From contig JAZNQX010000162.1 in the NCBI GenBank assembly GCA_045590395.1, forward strand, positions 1-6,581: DNA of 6,581 nucleotides. Direction: 5' to 3'. Both the position numbers and the translations under genes were made by a program. Under the pieces are notes generated by a model. The model saw nothing but the letters and a program-made list of their open reading frames with translations, did not search any database and was not told the origin of the DNA. How positions within the stretch are numbered: the stretch's first letter is position 1; the number at the start of each line of letters is the position of its first letter. This document shows, in pieces, positions 1 to 5,294 of this stretch. This stretch comes from SIG607 sp045590395 (GTDB lineage: Bacteria > Bacillota > Clostridia > Oscillospirales > Acutalibacteraceae).

Positions 1-771
1 AATGAAAAAGGGCTCTCATTGGCAGGGCTTAATTTTGTAGGAAATGCCTGCTATAATGAGACAAAACGAGATATGGAAAATGTTCCGGTGTTTGAGCTTA
101 TACCTTATATACTCAGCTTGTGCAAAAATGTGGCAGAAGCAAAAGAAATACTTTATAAAACAAATATTACTGCCACGCCCTTTAACGAAAAACTGGGAAC
201 GGCAAGTCTGCACTGGATAATTGCCGATAAAAATGAGTGCATTACGGTGGAAGCGGTTAAAGAAGGGCTTAAAGTTTACGAAAACAGAGTAGGAGTGCTT
301 ACAAATAACCCACCCTTTAAAGAGCAAATGCACCGCCTTAACGATTATATGTATTTATCGGCAAAATCGCCTCAAAATAACTTTTCAGACAAGCTTGATT
401 TTTCCTGTTACAGCAGGGGAATGGGGGCAATGGGACTTCCGGGGGATTTTTCCTCGCCGTCCCGTTTTGTAAGGGCGGCGTTTGTAAAATTAAACTCGCC
501 TTTTTTTGACACTGAAGAAGAAAATGTAGGACAGTTTTTTCATATTATGGACAGCGTGGCGCAGCCCCTTGGCAGTGTTATGGTGGAAAAGGGTGAATAC
601 GAAAAAACTATTTATACAAGCTGTATAAATGCAGACAAAGGAATATACTATTATACCTCTTACAGTAACCGACAGGTTAATGCTGTTAATATGTATCATG
701 AGGATTTAAACGGACATCGCCTTAAAACTTTTGAATTATTGTGTGAGCAAAAAATAAACGGGCAAAACTAA
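1..771 (+). CDS. Choloylglycine hydrolase family protein, bile salt hydrolase type (5' partial)
   Basis: The frame is open from base 1, so the gene starts upstream of the window. The visible 256 residues match the C-terminal part of the Ntn-hydrolase choloylglycine hydrolase family, which cleaves the amide bond of conjugated bile salts or penicillin V. Visible family motifs are NEKGLSLAGLNF at the window start, VLTNNPPF (about 295-318) and the block GLPGDFSSPSRFVR ending near 474. From family knowledge, the Asn at 31-33, the Asn at 304-306 and the Arg at 463-465 line up with active-site residues Asn82, Asn175 and Arg228 of bile salt hydrolases. The Asn in AGLNF is the state typical of bile salt hydrolases; penicillin V acylases usually carry Tyr there. 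About 71 residues are missing, including the N-terminal nucleophile Cys. The projected total is about 327 residues, a normal family length. An in-frame TTG at 19 is not a start: conserved family sequence runs upstream of it. Substrate preference is inferred. Confidence 0.93.
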   Translation, partial: NEKGLSLAGLNFVGNACYNETKRDMENVPVFELIPYILSLCKNVAEAKEILYKTNITATPFNEKLGTASLHWIIADKNECITVEAVKEGLKVYENRVGVLTNNPPFKEQMHRLNDYMYLSAKSPQNNFSDKLDFSCYSRGMGAMGLPGDFSSPSRFVRAAFVKLNSPFFDTEEENVGQFFHIMDSVAQPLGSVMVEKGEYEKTIYTSCINADKGIYYYTSYSNRQVNAVNMYHEDLNGHRLKTFELLCEQKINGQN

Positions 772-786
772 TTTGCCCGTTTTTAA
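751..786. terminator. Bidirectional intrinsic terminator shared by convergent genes
   Basis: A perfect 11-bp inverted repeat has its left arm at 756-766, a 5-base loop at 767-771 and its right arm at 772-782. On the + strand it runs into a T-run (780-784). On the - strand the complement of 750-755 and the bases beyond gives a T-rich tail. It can therefore stop both the hydrolase gene (+) and purC (-). The hydrolase stop codon (769-771) lies inside the loop, and its last codons form the left arm. The purC stop codon (788-790) is just outside. Confidence 0.88.
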
Positions 787-787
787 A

Positions 788-1477
788 TTACTTATTTATT
801 TTCGCAAGAATCATATTAGCGCAGTCGATTTGGTTTGGAATATTGCCCTCTTCATCTCTGATTCTCCAGATGTCAGGGGTGATTTCGTCGGCAACAAAAA
901 TCTTGCCTGTTTCGTCATAACCAACCTCAATTTTAAAGTCGATAAGCTTCAGCTTCATAGAAGCAAGCTCAGCCTTTAAAACCTCGCCAACCTTTTTAAC
1001 GATGTTAATAGCCTCGTCGTACTGACCGGGGAGAAGAATGCCTTTCATAAGACAAATTCTTTCACTGATAAGGGGGTCACCCTGCTCGTCGTCTTTAAGA
1101 GTAACTTCGGCATAAGGGGGGTCAAAAACAATACCCTCGGGAAGTGTGAAACGGCGGCACATACTGCCTGCGGTTTCGTAACGAACAATAAATTCAAGTC
1201 TGGGAACGGTAAGGTTTCTAACCTTCATAAGACCTTTTTCAATATCAGAACCGAGATAGTGGGTGGGAATTCCGTTTTTCTCCATAAGCTCAAAGAAATA
1301 AGAGGAAACAGCAAGGCCAACCTTACCTTTGCCTTCTACACTTCCGCCTACTGTGTTAGAACCTGGGTCAAACACACCGTTTTCACCTGTAGCGCTGTCT
1401 TTAAAGAAAAGATGTACAATACCGGTTTCTTCGTCTAACATTACGTTTTTTGTTTTGCCTTCATAAAGCTGTTTCAT
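788..1477 (-). CDS. purC: Phosphoribosylaminoimidazole-succinocarboxamide synthase (SAICAR synthase), short clostridial form
   Basis: This 229-residue protein matches SAICAR synthase, which uses ATP to join CAIR and aspartate in de novo purine synthesis in the cytoplasm. Visible motifs are YEGKTKNV (5-12, the ATP-binding N-terminal strand), GIPTHY (69-74), PRLEFIVRYETAGS (92-105, first family signature), DPLIS (134-138), LIDFKIEVG (178-186, second signature, with Val where Phe is usual) and ADEITPDIWRIRD (196-208, usually ADEISPDTSRxWD). Residues 36-56, with a GSNTVGGSVEGKGK stretch, differ from the E. coli enzyme, and the C-terminal helix region is shorter. I recall similar proteins in clostridia that carry the same annotation. 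The ATG at 1477 follows a good AAGGAG site (1488-1493) with a 10-base spacer. The gene stands apart from other pur genes here. The family call is firm; exact substrate identity is inferred. Confidence 0.9.
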   Translation of the reverse strand: MKQLYEGKTKNVMLDEETGIVHLFFKDSATGENGVFDPGSNTVGGSVEGKGKVGLAVSSYFFELMEKNGIPTHYLGSDIEKGLMKVRNLTVPRLEFIVRYETAGSMCRRFTLPEGIVFDPPYAEVTLKDDEQGDPLISERICLMKGILLPGQYDEAINIVKKVGEVLKAELASMKLKLIDFKIEVGYDETGKIFVADEITPDIWRIRDEEGNIPNQIDCANMILAKINK

Positions 1478-1534
1478 ATTTTAATTACTCCTTTTTATCT
1501 CACTTTAAAAATAAGTTCGATTAATTACTGAAAT

Positions 1535-1563
1535 AGTATAACACAATCATTTTTTCAATGCAA
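1535..1563 (-). promoter_or_regulatory. Predicted sigma-A promoter of purC
   Basis: Reading the - strand, the -10 box TATACT (1535-1540) is preceded directly by TGT, forming an extended -10. A weak -35 box, TTGCAT (1558-1563), sits 17 bases upstream. The predicted transcript starts near 1528, giving a leader of about 50 bases. That is too short for a purine riboswitch, and no such fold is visible. The promoter lies in the 97-base gap behind the membrane-protein gene, so purC can be transcribed independently, although read-through from that gene remains possible. Confidence 0.6.
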
Positions 1564-1576
1564 TAAAAAACTTTAA

Positions 1577-2263
1577 TTATTCCTCATCGGTTATTACATT
1601 TTTATAGCCGTTTTCACCCTTTTTTGCACGTCTGCGCTTTTCTTCCTCGGCTCTGGGGTCATAGTTTTCTAAAAATGCTGCCCATTTTTCTTCGGTTAAG
1701 TCCTCGCTGTTATACTGCTCATAAATGCGGTTTATCATATTGGTATAAGCGGTTTTGAATTTTACTTCTGCGCGAATTCTTATAACGGCAAGCCAACAAA
1801 TAAATGAAACAGCTAAAATTACCGGAATAAAATGTCTGAACCAAAAGGCAGTATTTATACCTTCATTGAATTCAGGGGTGTTTTGTGAAGCCTGTACGAG
1901 CACAAAGAGTGAAACACCTGATGGTATTATGGTAAGCACGGCAGAAATTATTTCGGCTTTAAACCTTAAAACTATAGTTGCCGCTACCCAAAGAAAAGCG
2001 CAAATGCCAACATATATGGTGCTTTGCTGTGCCTTTTCCAAATCGGCAGCATTTACGGTATCAAGGGCTAACTTTTTAAGCTCATATATACGGGAAAGAC
2101 GCCCTGCAACATACAAAGCCGACATAAGAACTGACAGATACATAAATATGTAGTAAAGAATTCTAACCCATTTATAAAGCTTACCGTTGGGTTTGGCGTA
2201 AATTACGGCGGCGCGCTTTTCGGCATAGTGGACACGCTCTGCTATATTTTCAATATACTTCAT
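1577..2263 (-). CDS. Uncharacterised integral membrane protein, four predicted helices
   Basis: I do not recognise a family for this 228-residue protein. It has a charged N-terminal segment (1-32), then hydrophobic stretches at about 33-54, 82-99, 104-125 and 143-163. These suggest four membrane helices with both ends in the cytoplasm. The short R-F-K-containing loop between helices 2 and 3 fits the positive-inside rule. The C-terminal tail (164-228) is soluble and highly charged, with an acidic helix-like part and a basic cluster EEEKRRRAKKG near 206-216. There is no signal peptide or catalytic motif. I chose the ATG at 2263 over the in-frame GTG at 2272 because GGTGAT (2268-2273) is a well-spaced ribosome site for the ATG and itself contains that GTG. 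The gene is divergent from trmL and precedes purC on the same strand. That it is a real gene is well supported by its composition, start signals and promoter; its function is unknown. Confidence 0.8.
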   Translation of the reverse strand: MKYIENIAERVHYAEKRAAVIYAKPNGKLYKWVRILYYIFMYLSVLMSALYVAGRLSRIYELKKLALDTVNAADLEKAQQSTIYVGICAFLWVAATIVLRFKAEIISAVLTIIPSGVSLFVLVQASQNTPEFNEGINTAFWFRHFIPVILAVSFICWLAVIRIRAEVKFKTAYTNMINRIYEQYNSEDLTEEKWAAFLENYDPRAEEEKRRRAKKGENGYKNVITDEE

Positions 2264-2267
2264 TTTA

Positions 2268-2273
2268 ATCACC
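2268..2273 (-). promoter_or_regulatory. Ribosome binding site fixing the membrane-protein start
   Basis: On the - strand GGTGAT is followed by four bases and then ATG (2263). GGTGAT is complementary to AUCACC near the 16S rRNA 3' end, and the register matches an ideal Shine-Dalgarno distance. It overlaps the alternative GTG codon at 2272, which has no ribosome site of its own. It begins where transcription is predicted to start. Confidence 0.65.
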
Positions 2274-2279
2274 GAATAT

Positions 2280-2308
2280 ATTATATAACATTACTTATTT
2301 GTTGACAA
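2280..2308 (-). promoter_or_regulatory. Predicted sigma-A promoter of the membrane-protein gene
   Basis: On the - strand a -35 box TTGTCA (2303-2308, five of six consensus bases) is followed by a 17-base spacer and a perfect -10 box TATAAT (2280-2285). The start site is predicted near 2273, leaving a leader of about 10 bases before the ATG. The -35 box shares five bases with the -35 box of the divergent trmL promoter. Confidence 0.8.
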
Positions 2309-2330
2309 CCCTTAATTGTAATTGTATAAT
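2302..2330 (+). promoter_or_regulatory. Predicted consensus sigma-A promoter of the trmL operon
   Basis: A perfect -35 box TTGACA (2302-2307), a 17-base spacer and a perfect -10 box TATAAT (2325-2330) form a full-consensus promoter. The start site is predicted near 2337, at the first G of the ribosome binding site, leaving a leader of about 10 bases. Its presence rules out an upstream in-frame TTG at 2299 as the trmL start. Confidence 0.88.
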
Positions 2331-2336
2331 TTTAAA

Positions 2337-2342
2337 GGTGAT
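2337..2342 (+). promoter_or_regulatory. Ribosome binding site of trmL at the predicted mRNA 5' end
   Basis: GGTGAT is followed by four A residues and then ATG (2347). It matches the 16S rRNA 3' end in the same register as the site of the divergent gene and supports the 2347 start. With transcription predicted to begin near 2337, the site would sit at the extreme 5' end of the mRNA. Confidence 0.7.
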
Positions 2343-2346
2343 AAAA

Positions 2347-2856
2347 ATGGCTAATATTAATATTGTGATGGTAGAGCCCGAAATCCCACAGAATACGGGT
2401 AATGTGGCAAGAACCTGCGCAGCTACAGGCGCGTCACTTCACCTTGTAGGGCCTATGGGCTTTACTATTGACGATAAAAAACTTAAAAGGGCAGGGCTTG
2501 ACTACTGGCATTTTCTCGATATCCATTATTATGAAAATATAGAGGAATTTTTTGAGAAAAATAAAGACGGCTGTTTTGTTTACTTCACCACAAAGGCACA
2601 AAGCACCCATAGTGACAGACAGTACAGCGATAATTGCTTTTTGATGTTCGGTAAGGAAACAAAGGGACTGCCTGAGGAAATGCTTATAAAAAATCCCGAA
2701 AGATGTGTAAGAATTCCTATGGCAAGTGATATTCGCAGCCTTAATCTTTCAAATGCGGTTGCAATAGGAATTTACGAGGTTTTAAGACAGTGGGACTATC
2801 CCGAGCTTGAGGGAATAGGACAGCTCCATAACTTTAACTGGGAAGAGGTTTTATAA
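2347..2856 (+). CDS. trmL: tRNA (cytidine/uridine(34)-2'-O)-methyltransferase, SPOUT family
   Basis: This 169-residue protein is a SPOUT (alpha/beta-knot) methyltransferase of the TrmL/YibK group, which uses S-adenosylmethionine to methylate the 2'-OH of the wobble base 34 in certain leucine tRNAs. The three SPOUT motifs are clear: PEIPQNTGNVAR (11-22) with the conserved Asn and Arg, LMFGKETKGLPEE (99-111), and RIPM with RSLNLSNAVAIGIYEV (123-126 and 130-145), which forms the knot and the cofactor pocket. The length is typical of the minimal TrmL form, which lacks an added RNA-binding domain and acts as a dimer. The ATG at 2347 is chosen because a consensus promoter and ribosome site lie immediately upstream. 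The next gene starts one base after the stop codon, so the two are co-transcribed. The family call is very firm; the exact tRNA targets are inferred. Confidence 0.95.
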   Translation: MANINIVMVEPEIPQNTGNVARTCAATGASLHLVGPMGFTIDDKKLKRAGLDYWHFLDIHYYENIEEFFEKNKDGCFVYFTTKAQSTHSDRQYSDNCFLMFGKETKGLPEEMLIKNPERCVRIPMASDIRSLNLSNAVAIGIYEVLRQWDYPELEGIGQLHNFNWEEVL

Positions 2857-2857
2857 A

Positions 2858-3109
2858 ATGTCAAAGTGTTTTACGGATGAAACCGATAAAGAAATAACCC
2901 ATGATGTAAAAAAAGGTAGATACCGTCACTTTAAGGGTAATGAGTATGAAGTTCTTGCTATCGGATATGACAGCGAAACCTGTGAGGAGGTTGTTATATA
3001 TAAGGCTCTTTACGGGGATAATAAAATATGGGTGAGGCCTAAATATATGTTCCTTGAAAGAGTGCATAAAAACGGTGAATATGTCAGACGTTTTGAGTAT
3101 ATCGGTTAA
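2858..3109 (+). CDS. DUF1653 family protein
   Basis: This 83-residue soluble protein carries the compact DUF1653 domain, whose biochemical role is not established as far as I know. The diagnostic segments are KKGRYRHFKGNEYEVL (18-33), a Glu-rich EEVVIYKALYGDNKIWVRP stretch (43-61) and the C-terminal VRRFEYIG. The Tyr-Arg-His, Leu-Tyr-Gly and Trp-Val-Arg-Pro elements are characteristic. The first 17 residues are a charged extension of no recognised type. The ATG overlaps no other gene but lies one base after the trmL stop; its ribosome site (an AGAGG around 2844-2848) lies inside the trmL 3' end, so translation is probably coupled. No membrane segment or signal peptide is present. Confidence 0.85.
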   Translation: MSKCFTDETDKEITHDVKKGRYRHFKGNEYEVLAIGYDSETCEEVVIYKALYGDNKIWVRPKYMFLERVHKNGEYVRRFEYIG

Positions 3110-3113
3110 CTGC

Positions 3114-3155
3114 ACAATTTTAAATTGAAATACGCATTATAAATTGTTATATTTT
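3114..3155 (+). terminator. Possible weak AT-rich terminator after the DUF1653 gene
   Basis: ACAATTT (3114-3120) is complementary to AAATTGT (3141-3147), and a T-rich run TATATTTTT follows. The stem is only 7 bp, almost all A-T, with a 20-base loop, so it would be unstable. It is the only candidate 3' end for the trmL operon in the 130-base gap before pgk. Read-through into pgk is therefore plausible. Confidence 0.25.
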
Positions 3156-3169
3156 TGTCAAATTTCAGG

Positions 3170-3198
3170 TTGAAAAAAAGTGAAAAAAGTGATAAAAT
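3170..3198 (+). promoter_or_regulatory. Predicted promoter of the pgk-tpiA-gpmI operon
   Basis: A -35 box TTGAAA (3170-3175), a 17-base spacer and a -10 box TAAAAT (3193-3198) preceded by TGA (an extended -10) fit a sigma-A promoter. The start site is predicted near 3205, giving a leader of about 35 bases with an AAAGGAAG ribosome site (3223-3230). The spacer contains two A-tracts (3173-3179 and 3183-3188) in 10-base phase. A short inverted repeat, TTTCA-GGT-TGAAA (3163-3175), overlaps the -35 box; whether it is an operator cannot be told from sequence alone. Confidence 0.65.
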
Positions 3199-3239
3199 AT
3201 TAAGGTAATATTATACATCCCGAAAGGAAGTAAAGTAAA

Positions 3240-4451
3240 ATGAACGCATTAAACAAAAAAACCGTAGATGACATTAACGTAAAAGGGAAAAAGGTTCTCG
3301 TTCGTTGTGACTTTAACGTACCGCTTAAAAACGGCGTTATCACCGACGAAAACCGTATCAATGCTGCTCTTCCTACAATCGAAAAGCTTGTTAACGACGG
3401 CGGACAGGTAATTCTCTGTTCTCACCTTGGTAAACCGAAGGGTGAGCCCAAGCCTGAGCTTAGCCTTGCTCCCGTTGCAGAGGCTCTCTCTAAAAAGCTT
3501 GGCAAAGAGGTAGTATTTGCCGCAGACGATAATGTTGTAGGCGAAAACGCAAAAGCCGCTGTTGCTGCTATGAAGGACGGCGACGTTGTTCTTCTTCAGA
3601 ACACCCGTTACAGAGCAGAAGAAACTAAAAACGGCGAGGCTTTCTCTAAAGAACTTGGTAGCCTTGCAGATATATTTGTAAATGATGCTTTCGGCACCGC
3701 TCACAGAGCACACTGCTCCACCGTTGGCGTTGTTGATTATGTAAAAGAGGCTGTTGCAGGTTATCTTATCGGTAAAGAGCTTAAGTACCTTGGTGCTGCT
3801 GTTGAAAATCCTGTTCGTCCCTTCGTTTGTATCCTCGGCGGTGCAAAGGTAGACAGTAAGCTTCCCGTTATTGAAAATCTTCTTACCAAAGCTGATACCC
3901 TTATTATCGGCGGCGGTATGTCCTATACCTTCCTTGCCGCTAAGGGCTATGGTGTTGGCACTTCTCTTATTGATGAAACCAAAATTGACTATTGCCGCGA
4001 TATGATGGCAAAGGCAGAGGAAAAGGGCGTTAAGATTCTTCTTCCTATCGACTGCACCGTTACTAAGGATTTTCCCGACCCCATCGACGCTCCTGTAGAA
4101 GTAGATGTTGTTGACGCAGACAAGATTCCTGCTGATATGATGAGCCTTGATATCGGTCCTAAGACTGCCCAGCTTTATGCTGATGCTGTAAAGAGCGCTA
4201 AGACTGTTGTTTGGAACGGACCTATGGGCGTATTTGAGAACCCCATTCTTGCAAAGGGCACCTTTGCAGTAGCTAAGGCTCTTGCTGATACCGATGCTGT
4301 TACCGTTATCGGTGGTGGTGACTCTGCTGCTGCAGCTAACAACTTAGGCTTTGGCGATAAGATGACCCATATCTCTACGGGCGGCGGCGCTTCTCTTGAA
4401 TTCCTCGAGGGTAAAGAGCTTCCCGGCATTGCCGCAATGAACGATAAATAA
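3240..4451 (+). CDS. pgk: Phosphoglycerate kinase
   Basis: This 403-residue cytoplasmic enzyme transfers phosphate from 1,3-bisphosphoglycerate to ADP, the first ATP-yielding step of lower glycolysis. It has the usual two-domain bacterial length. The N-terminal, substrate-binding domain shows VRCDFNVPL (21-29), SHLGKPKG (61-68), NTRYRAEE (121-128) and NDAFGTAHRAHCSTVG (148-163), which carry the conserved Asp, Asn, Arg and His that hold the phosphoglycerate. The C-terminal, nucleotide-binding domain shows GGAKVDSKL (200-208), WNGPMGVFE (325-333), GGGDSAAA (358-365) and STGGGASLEFLEG (379-391). No key residue is missing. The ATG at 3240 follows a purine-rich AAAGGAAG site. Codon choice leans to ATC, CGT, AAC and GTT, unlike the upstream genes, which fits strong expression. 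It is the first gene of the glycolytic operon; no gapA or gap regulator lies directly upstream. Confidence 0.98.
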   Translation: MNALNKKTVDDINVKGKKVLVRCDFNVPLKNGVITDENRINAALPTIEKLVNDGGQVILCSHLGKPKGEPKPELSLAPVAEALSKKLGKEVVFAADDNVVGENAKAAVAAMKDGDVVLLQNTRYRAEETKNGEAFSKELGSLADIFVNDAFGTAHRAHCSTVGVVDYVKEAVAGYLIGKELKYLGAAVENPVRPFVCILGGAKVDSKLPVIENLLTKADTLIIGGGMSYTFLAAKGYGVGTSLIDETKIDYCRDMMAKAEEKGVKILLPIDCTVTKDFPDPIDAPVEVDVVDADKIPADMMSLDIGPKTAQLYADAVKSAKTVVWNGPMGVFENPILAKGTFAVAKALADTDAVTVIGGGDSAAAANNLGFGDKMTHISTGGGASLEFLEGKELPGIAAMNDK

Positions 4452-4464
4452 TTATAAATAATCG

Positions 4465-4490
4465 GGGCGGATATTATCCGCCCTGCATTT
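4465..4490 (+). terminator. GC-rich intercistronic hairpin between pgk and tpiA
   Basis: GGGCGGAT (4465-4472) and ATCCGCCC (4476-4483) form a perfect 8-bp stem with a 3-base loop. It is followed by an interrupted T-rich stretch made of two tandem TGCATTT copies (4484-4490 and 4491-4497). The T-run is too broken for a strong terminator. Because tpiA and gpmI follow with no clear promoter of their own, I read it as a partial terminator or an mRNA processing or stability element within the operon. The hairpin itself is certain; its role is inferred. Confidence 0.55.
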
Positions 4491-4514
4491 TGCATTTAAA
4501 AGGAGAAATTTAAA

Positions 4515-5282
4515 ATGAATAAAGCAAAAAGAGCCGCAGTAATTGCAGGCAACTGGAAAATGAACAACACCCCCCAGCAGACTACCGCGCTTATTAACGA
4601 AATGAAGCCTCTGGTTAAGGATGCTGACTGCAAGGTAGTTCTTTGCGTTCCCTTTATTGATATCCCTGCCGCAGTTGAGGCTGCTAAGGGCTCTAATATC
4701 GAAATCGGCGCTGAAAATGTGCACTTTAAGGCAAGCGGTGCTTATACCGGTGAAATTTCTGCCGAGATGCTGGTAGCAAGCGGCGTTAAATATGTTGTTA
4801 TCGGTCATAGCGAGAGAAGACAGTACTTCGGTGAAACCGACCAGACTGTTAACCTTCGTACCCTTGCGGCTGTAAAAGCAGGTCTTACCGCTATTGTTTG
4901 CGTTGGCGAAACCTTAGAGCAGAGAGAGCTTGGCTACACCGAAACCCTGCTTAAGTATCAGACCAAAATGGCGCTTACTAATATTTCTGCTGACGACCTT
5001 AAGAATATTATTATCGCTTATGAGCCTGTATGGGCTATCGGTACAGGTGTTACCGCTACTGCGGAGCAGGCAGACGAGGGTAATGGCTTTGTTCGTGAGG
5101 CTATTGCTGAGGTTTACGGCAAAGAGGTTGCCGAAACCGTTACTATTCAGTACGGCGGTTCTATGAACGCTAAAAATGCTGATGAGCTGGTTAGCAAGGT
5201 AAATGTTGACGGCGGTCTTATCGGCGGTGCTTCTTTAAAGGCAGAAGATTTTTCTGTTATTGTTAAAGCTGCAAGCAAATAA
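4515..5282 (+). CDS. tpiA: Triosephosphate isomerase
   Basis: This 255-residue TIM-barrel enzyme interconverts dihydroxyacetone phosphate and glyceraldehyde 3-phosphate in the cytoplasm. The catalytic set is intact: Asn13 and Lys15 in AGNWKMN (11-17), His98 in the GHSERR motif (97-102), and the base Glu170 in AYEPVWAIGTG (168-178). The mobile lid loop (171-181) reads PVWAIGTGVTA, with Val where Lys is commonest; other functional TIMs also vary there. The phosphate-gripping YGGSM (213-217) and GGLIGGASL (233-241) segments are present. The length is normal. The ATG follows a strong AAAAGGAG site (4497-4504) with a 10-base spacer. The gene lies 63 bases after pgk across the GC-rich hairpin and 12 bases before gpmI, so it is the middle cistron of the glycolytic operon. 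Confidence 0.98.
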   Translation: MNKAKRAAVIAGNWKMNNTPQQTTALINEMKPLVKDADCKVVLCVPFIDIPAAVEAAKGSNIEIGAENVHFKASGAYTGEISAEMLVASGVKYVVIGHSERRQYFGETDQTVNLRTLAAVKAGLTAIVCVGETLEQRELGYTETLLKYQTKMALTNISADDLKNIIIAYEPVWAIGTGVTATAEQADEGNGFVREAIAEVYGKEVAETVTIQYGGSMNAKNADELVSKVNVDGGLIGGASLKAEDFSVIVKAASK

Positions 5283-5294
5283 GGTGGAAAAATA

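Noticed and set aside
1550..1570. TTTTTT and AAAAAA arms forming a hairpin behind the membrane-protein gene
   Set aside because: The stem is A-T only with a 9-base loop and would be too unstable for an intrinsic terminator.
1478..1576. A possible purine riboswitch or PurR-type leader before purC
   Set aside because: The predicted leader is only about 50 bases and AT-rich, with no purine aptamer core or PurBox-like repeat visible.
1755..2153. A 132-codon open frame on the + strand opposite the membrane-protein gene
   Set aside because: It has no promoter or ribosome site that I can see, while the opposite strand has a strong promoter, a good start and a coherent membrane topology.
2264..2272. 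GTG start for the membrane protein, adding three residues
   Set aside because: The GTG is part of the GGTGAT ribosome site for the ATG at 2263 and has no site of its own.
2299..2346. An in-frame TTG-led extension of trmL by 16 residues
   Set aside because: The extension covers the consensus -35 and -10 boxes and lacks a ribosome site; the ATG at 2347 has one and gives the normal TrmL N-terminus.
3206..3213. TAATATTA palindrome in the pgk leader
   Set aside because: An 8-base A-T palindrome is expected by chance in such AT-rich sequence and is not extended by its flanks.
3249..3713. A 154-codon open frame on the - strand opposite pgk
   Set aside because: It lies wholly inside a certain pgk gene and encodes a Phe- and Tyr-rich sequence with no family resemblance; a by-product of pgk codon choice.
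4175..4808. Two - strand open frames opposite the pgk 3' end and the tpiA 5' end
   Set aside because: They mirror well-supported pgk and tpiA coding regions and show no start signals or recognisable motifs.
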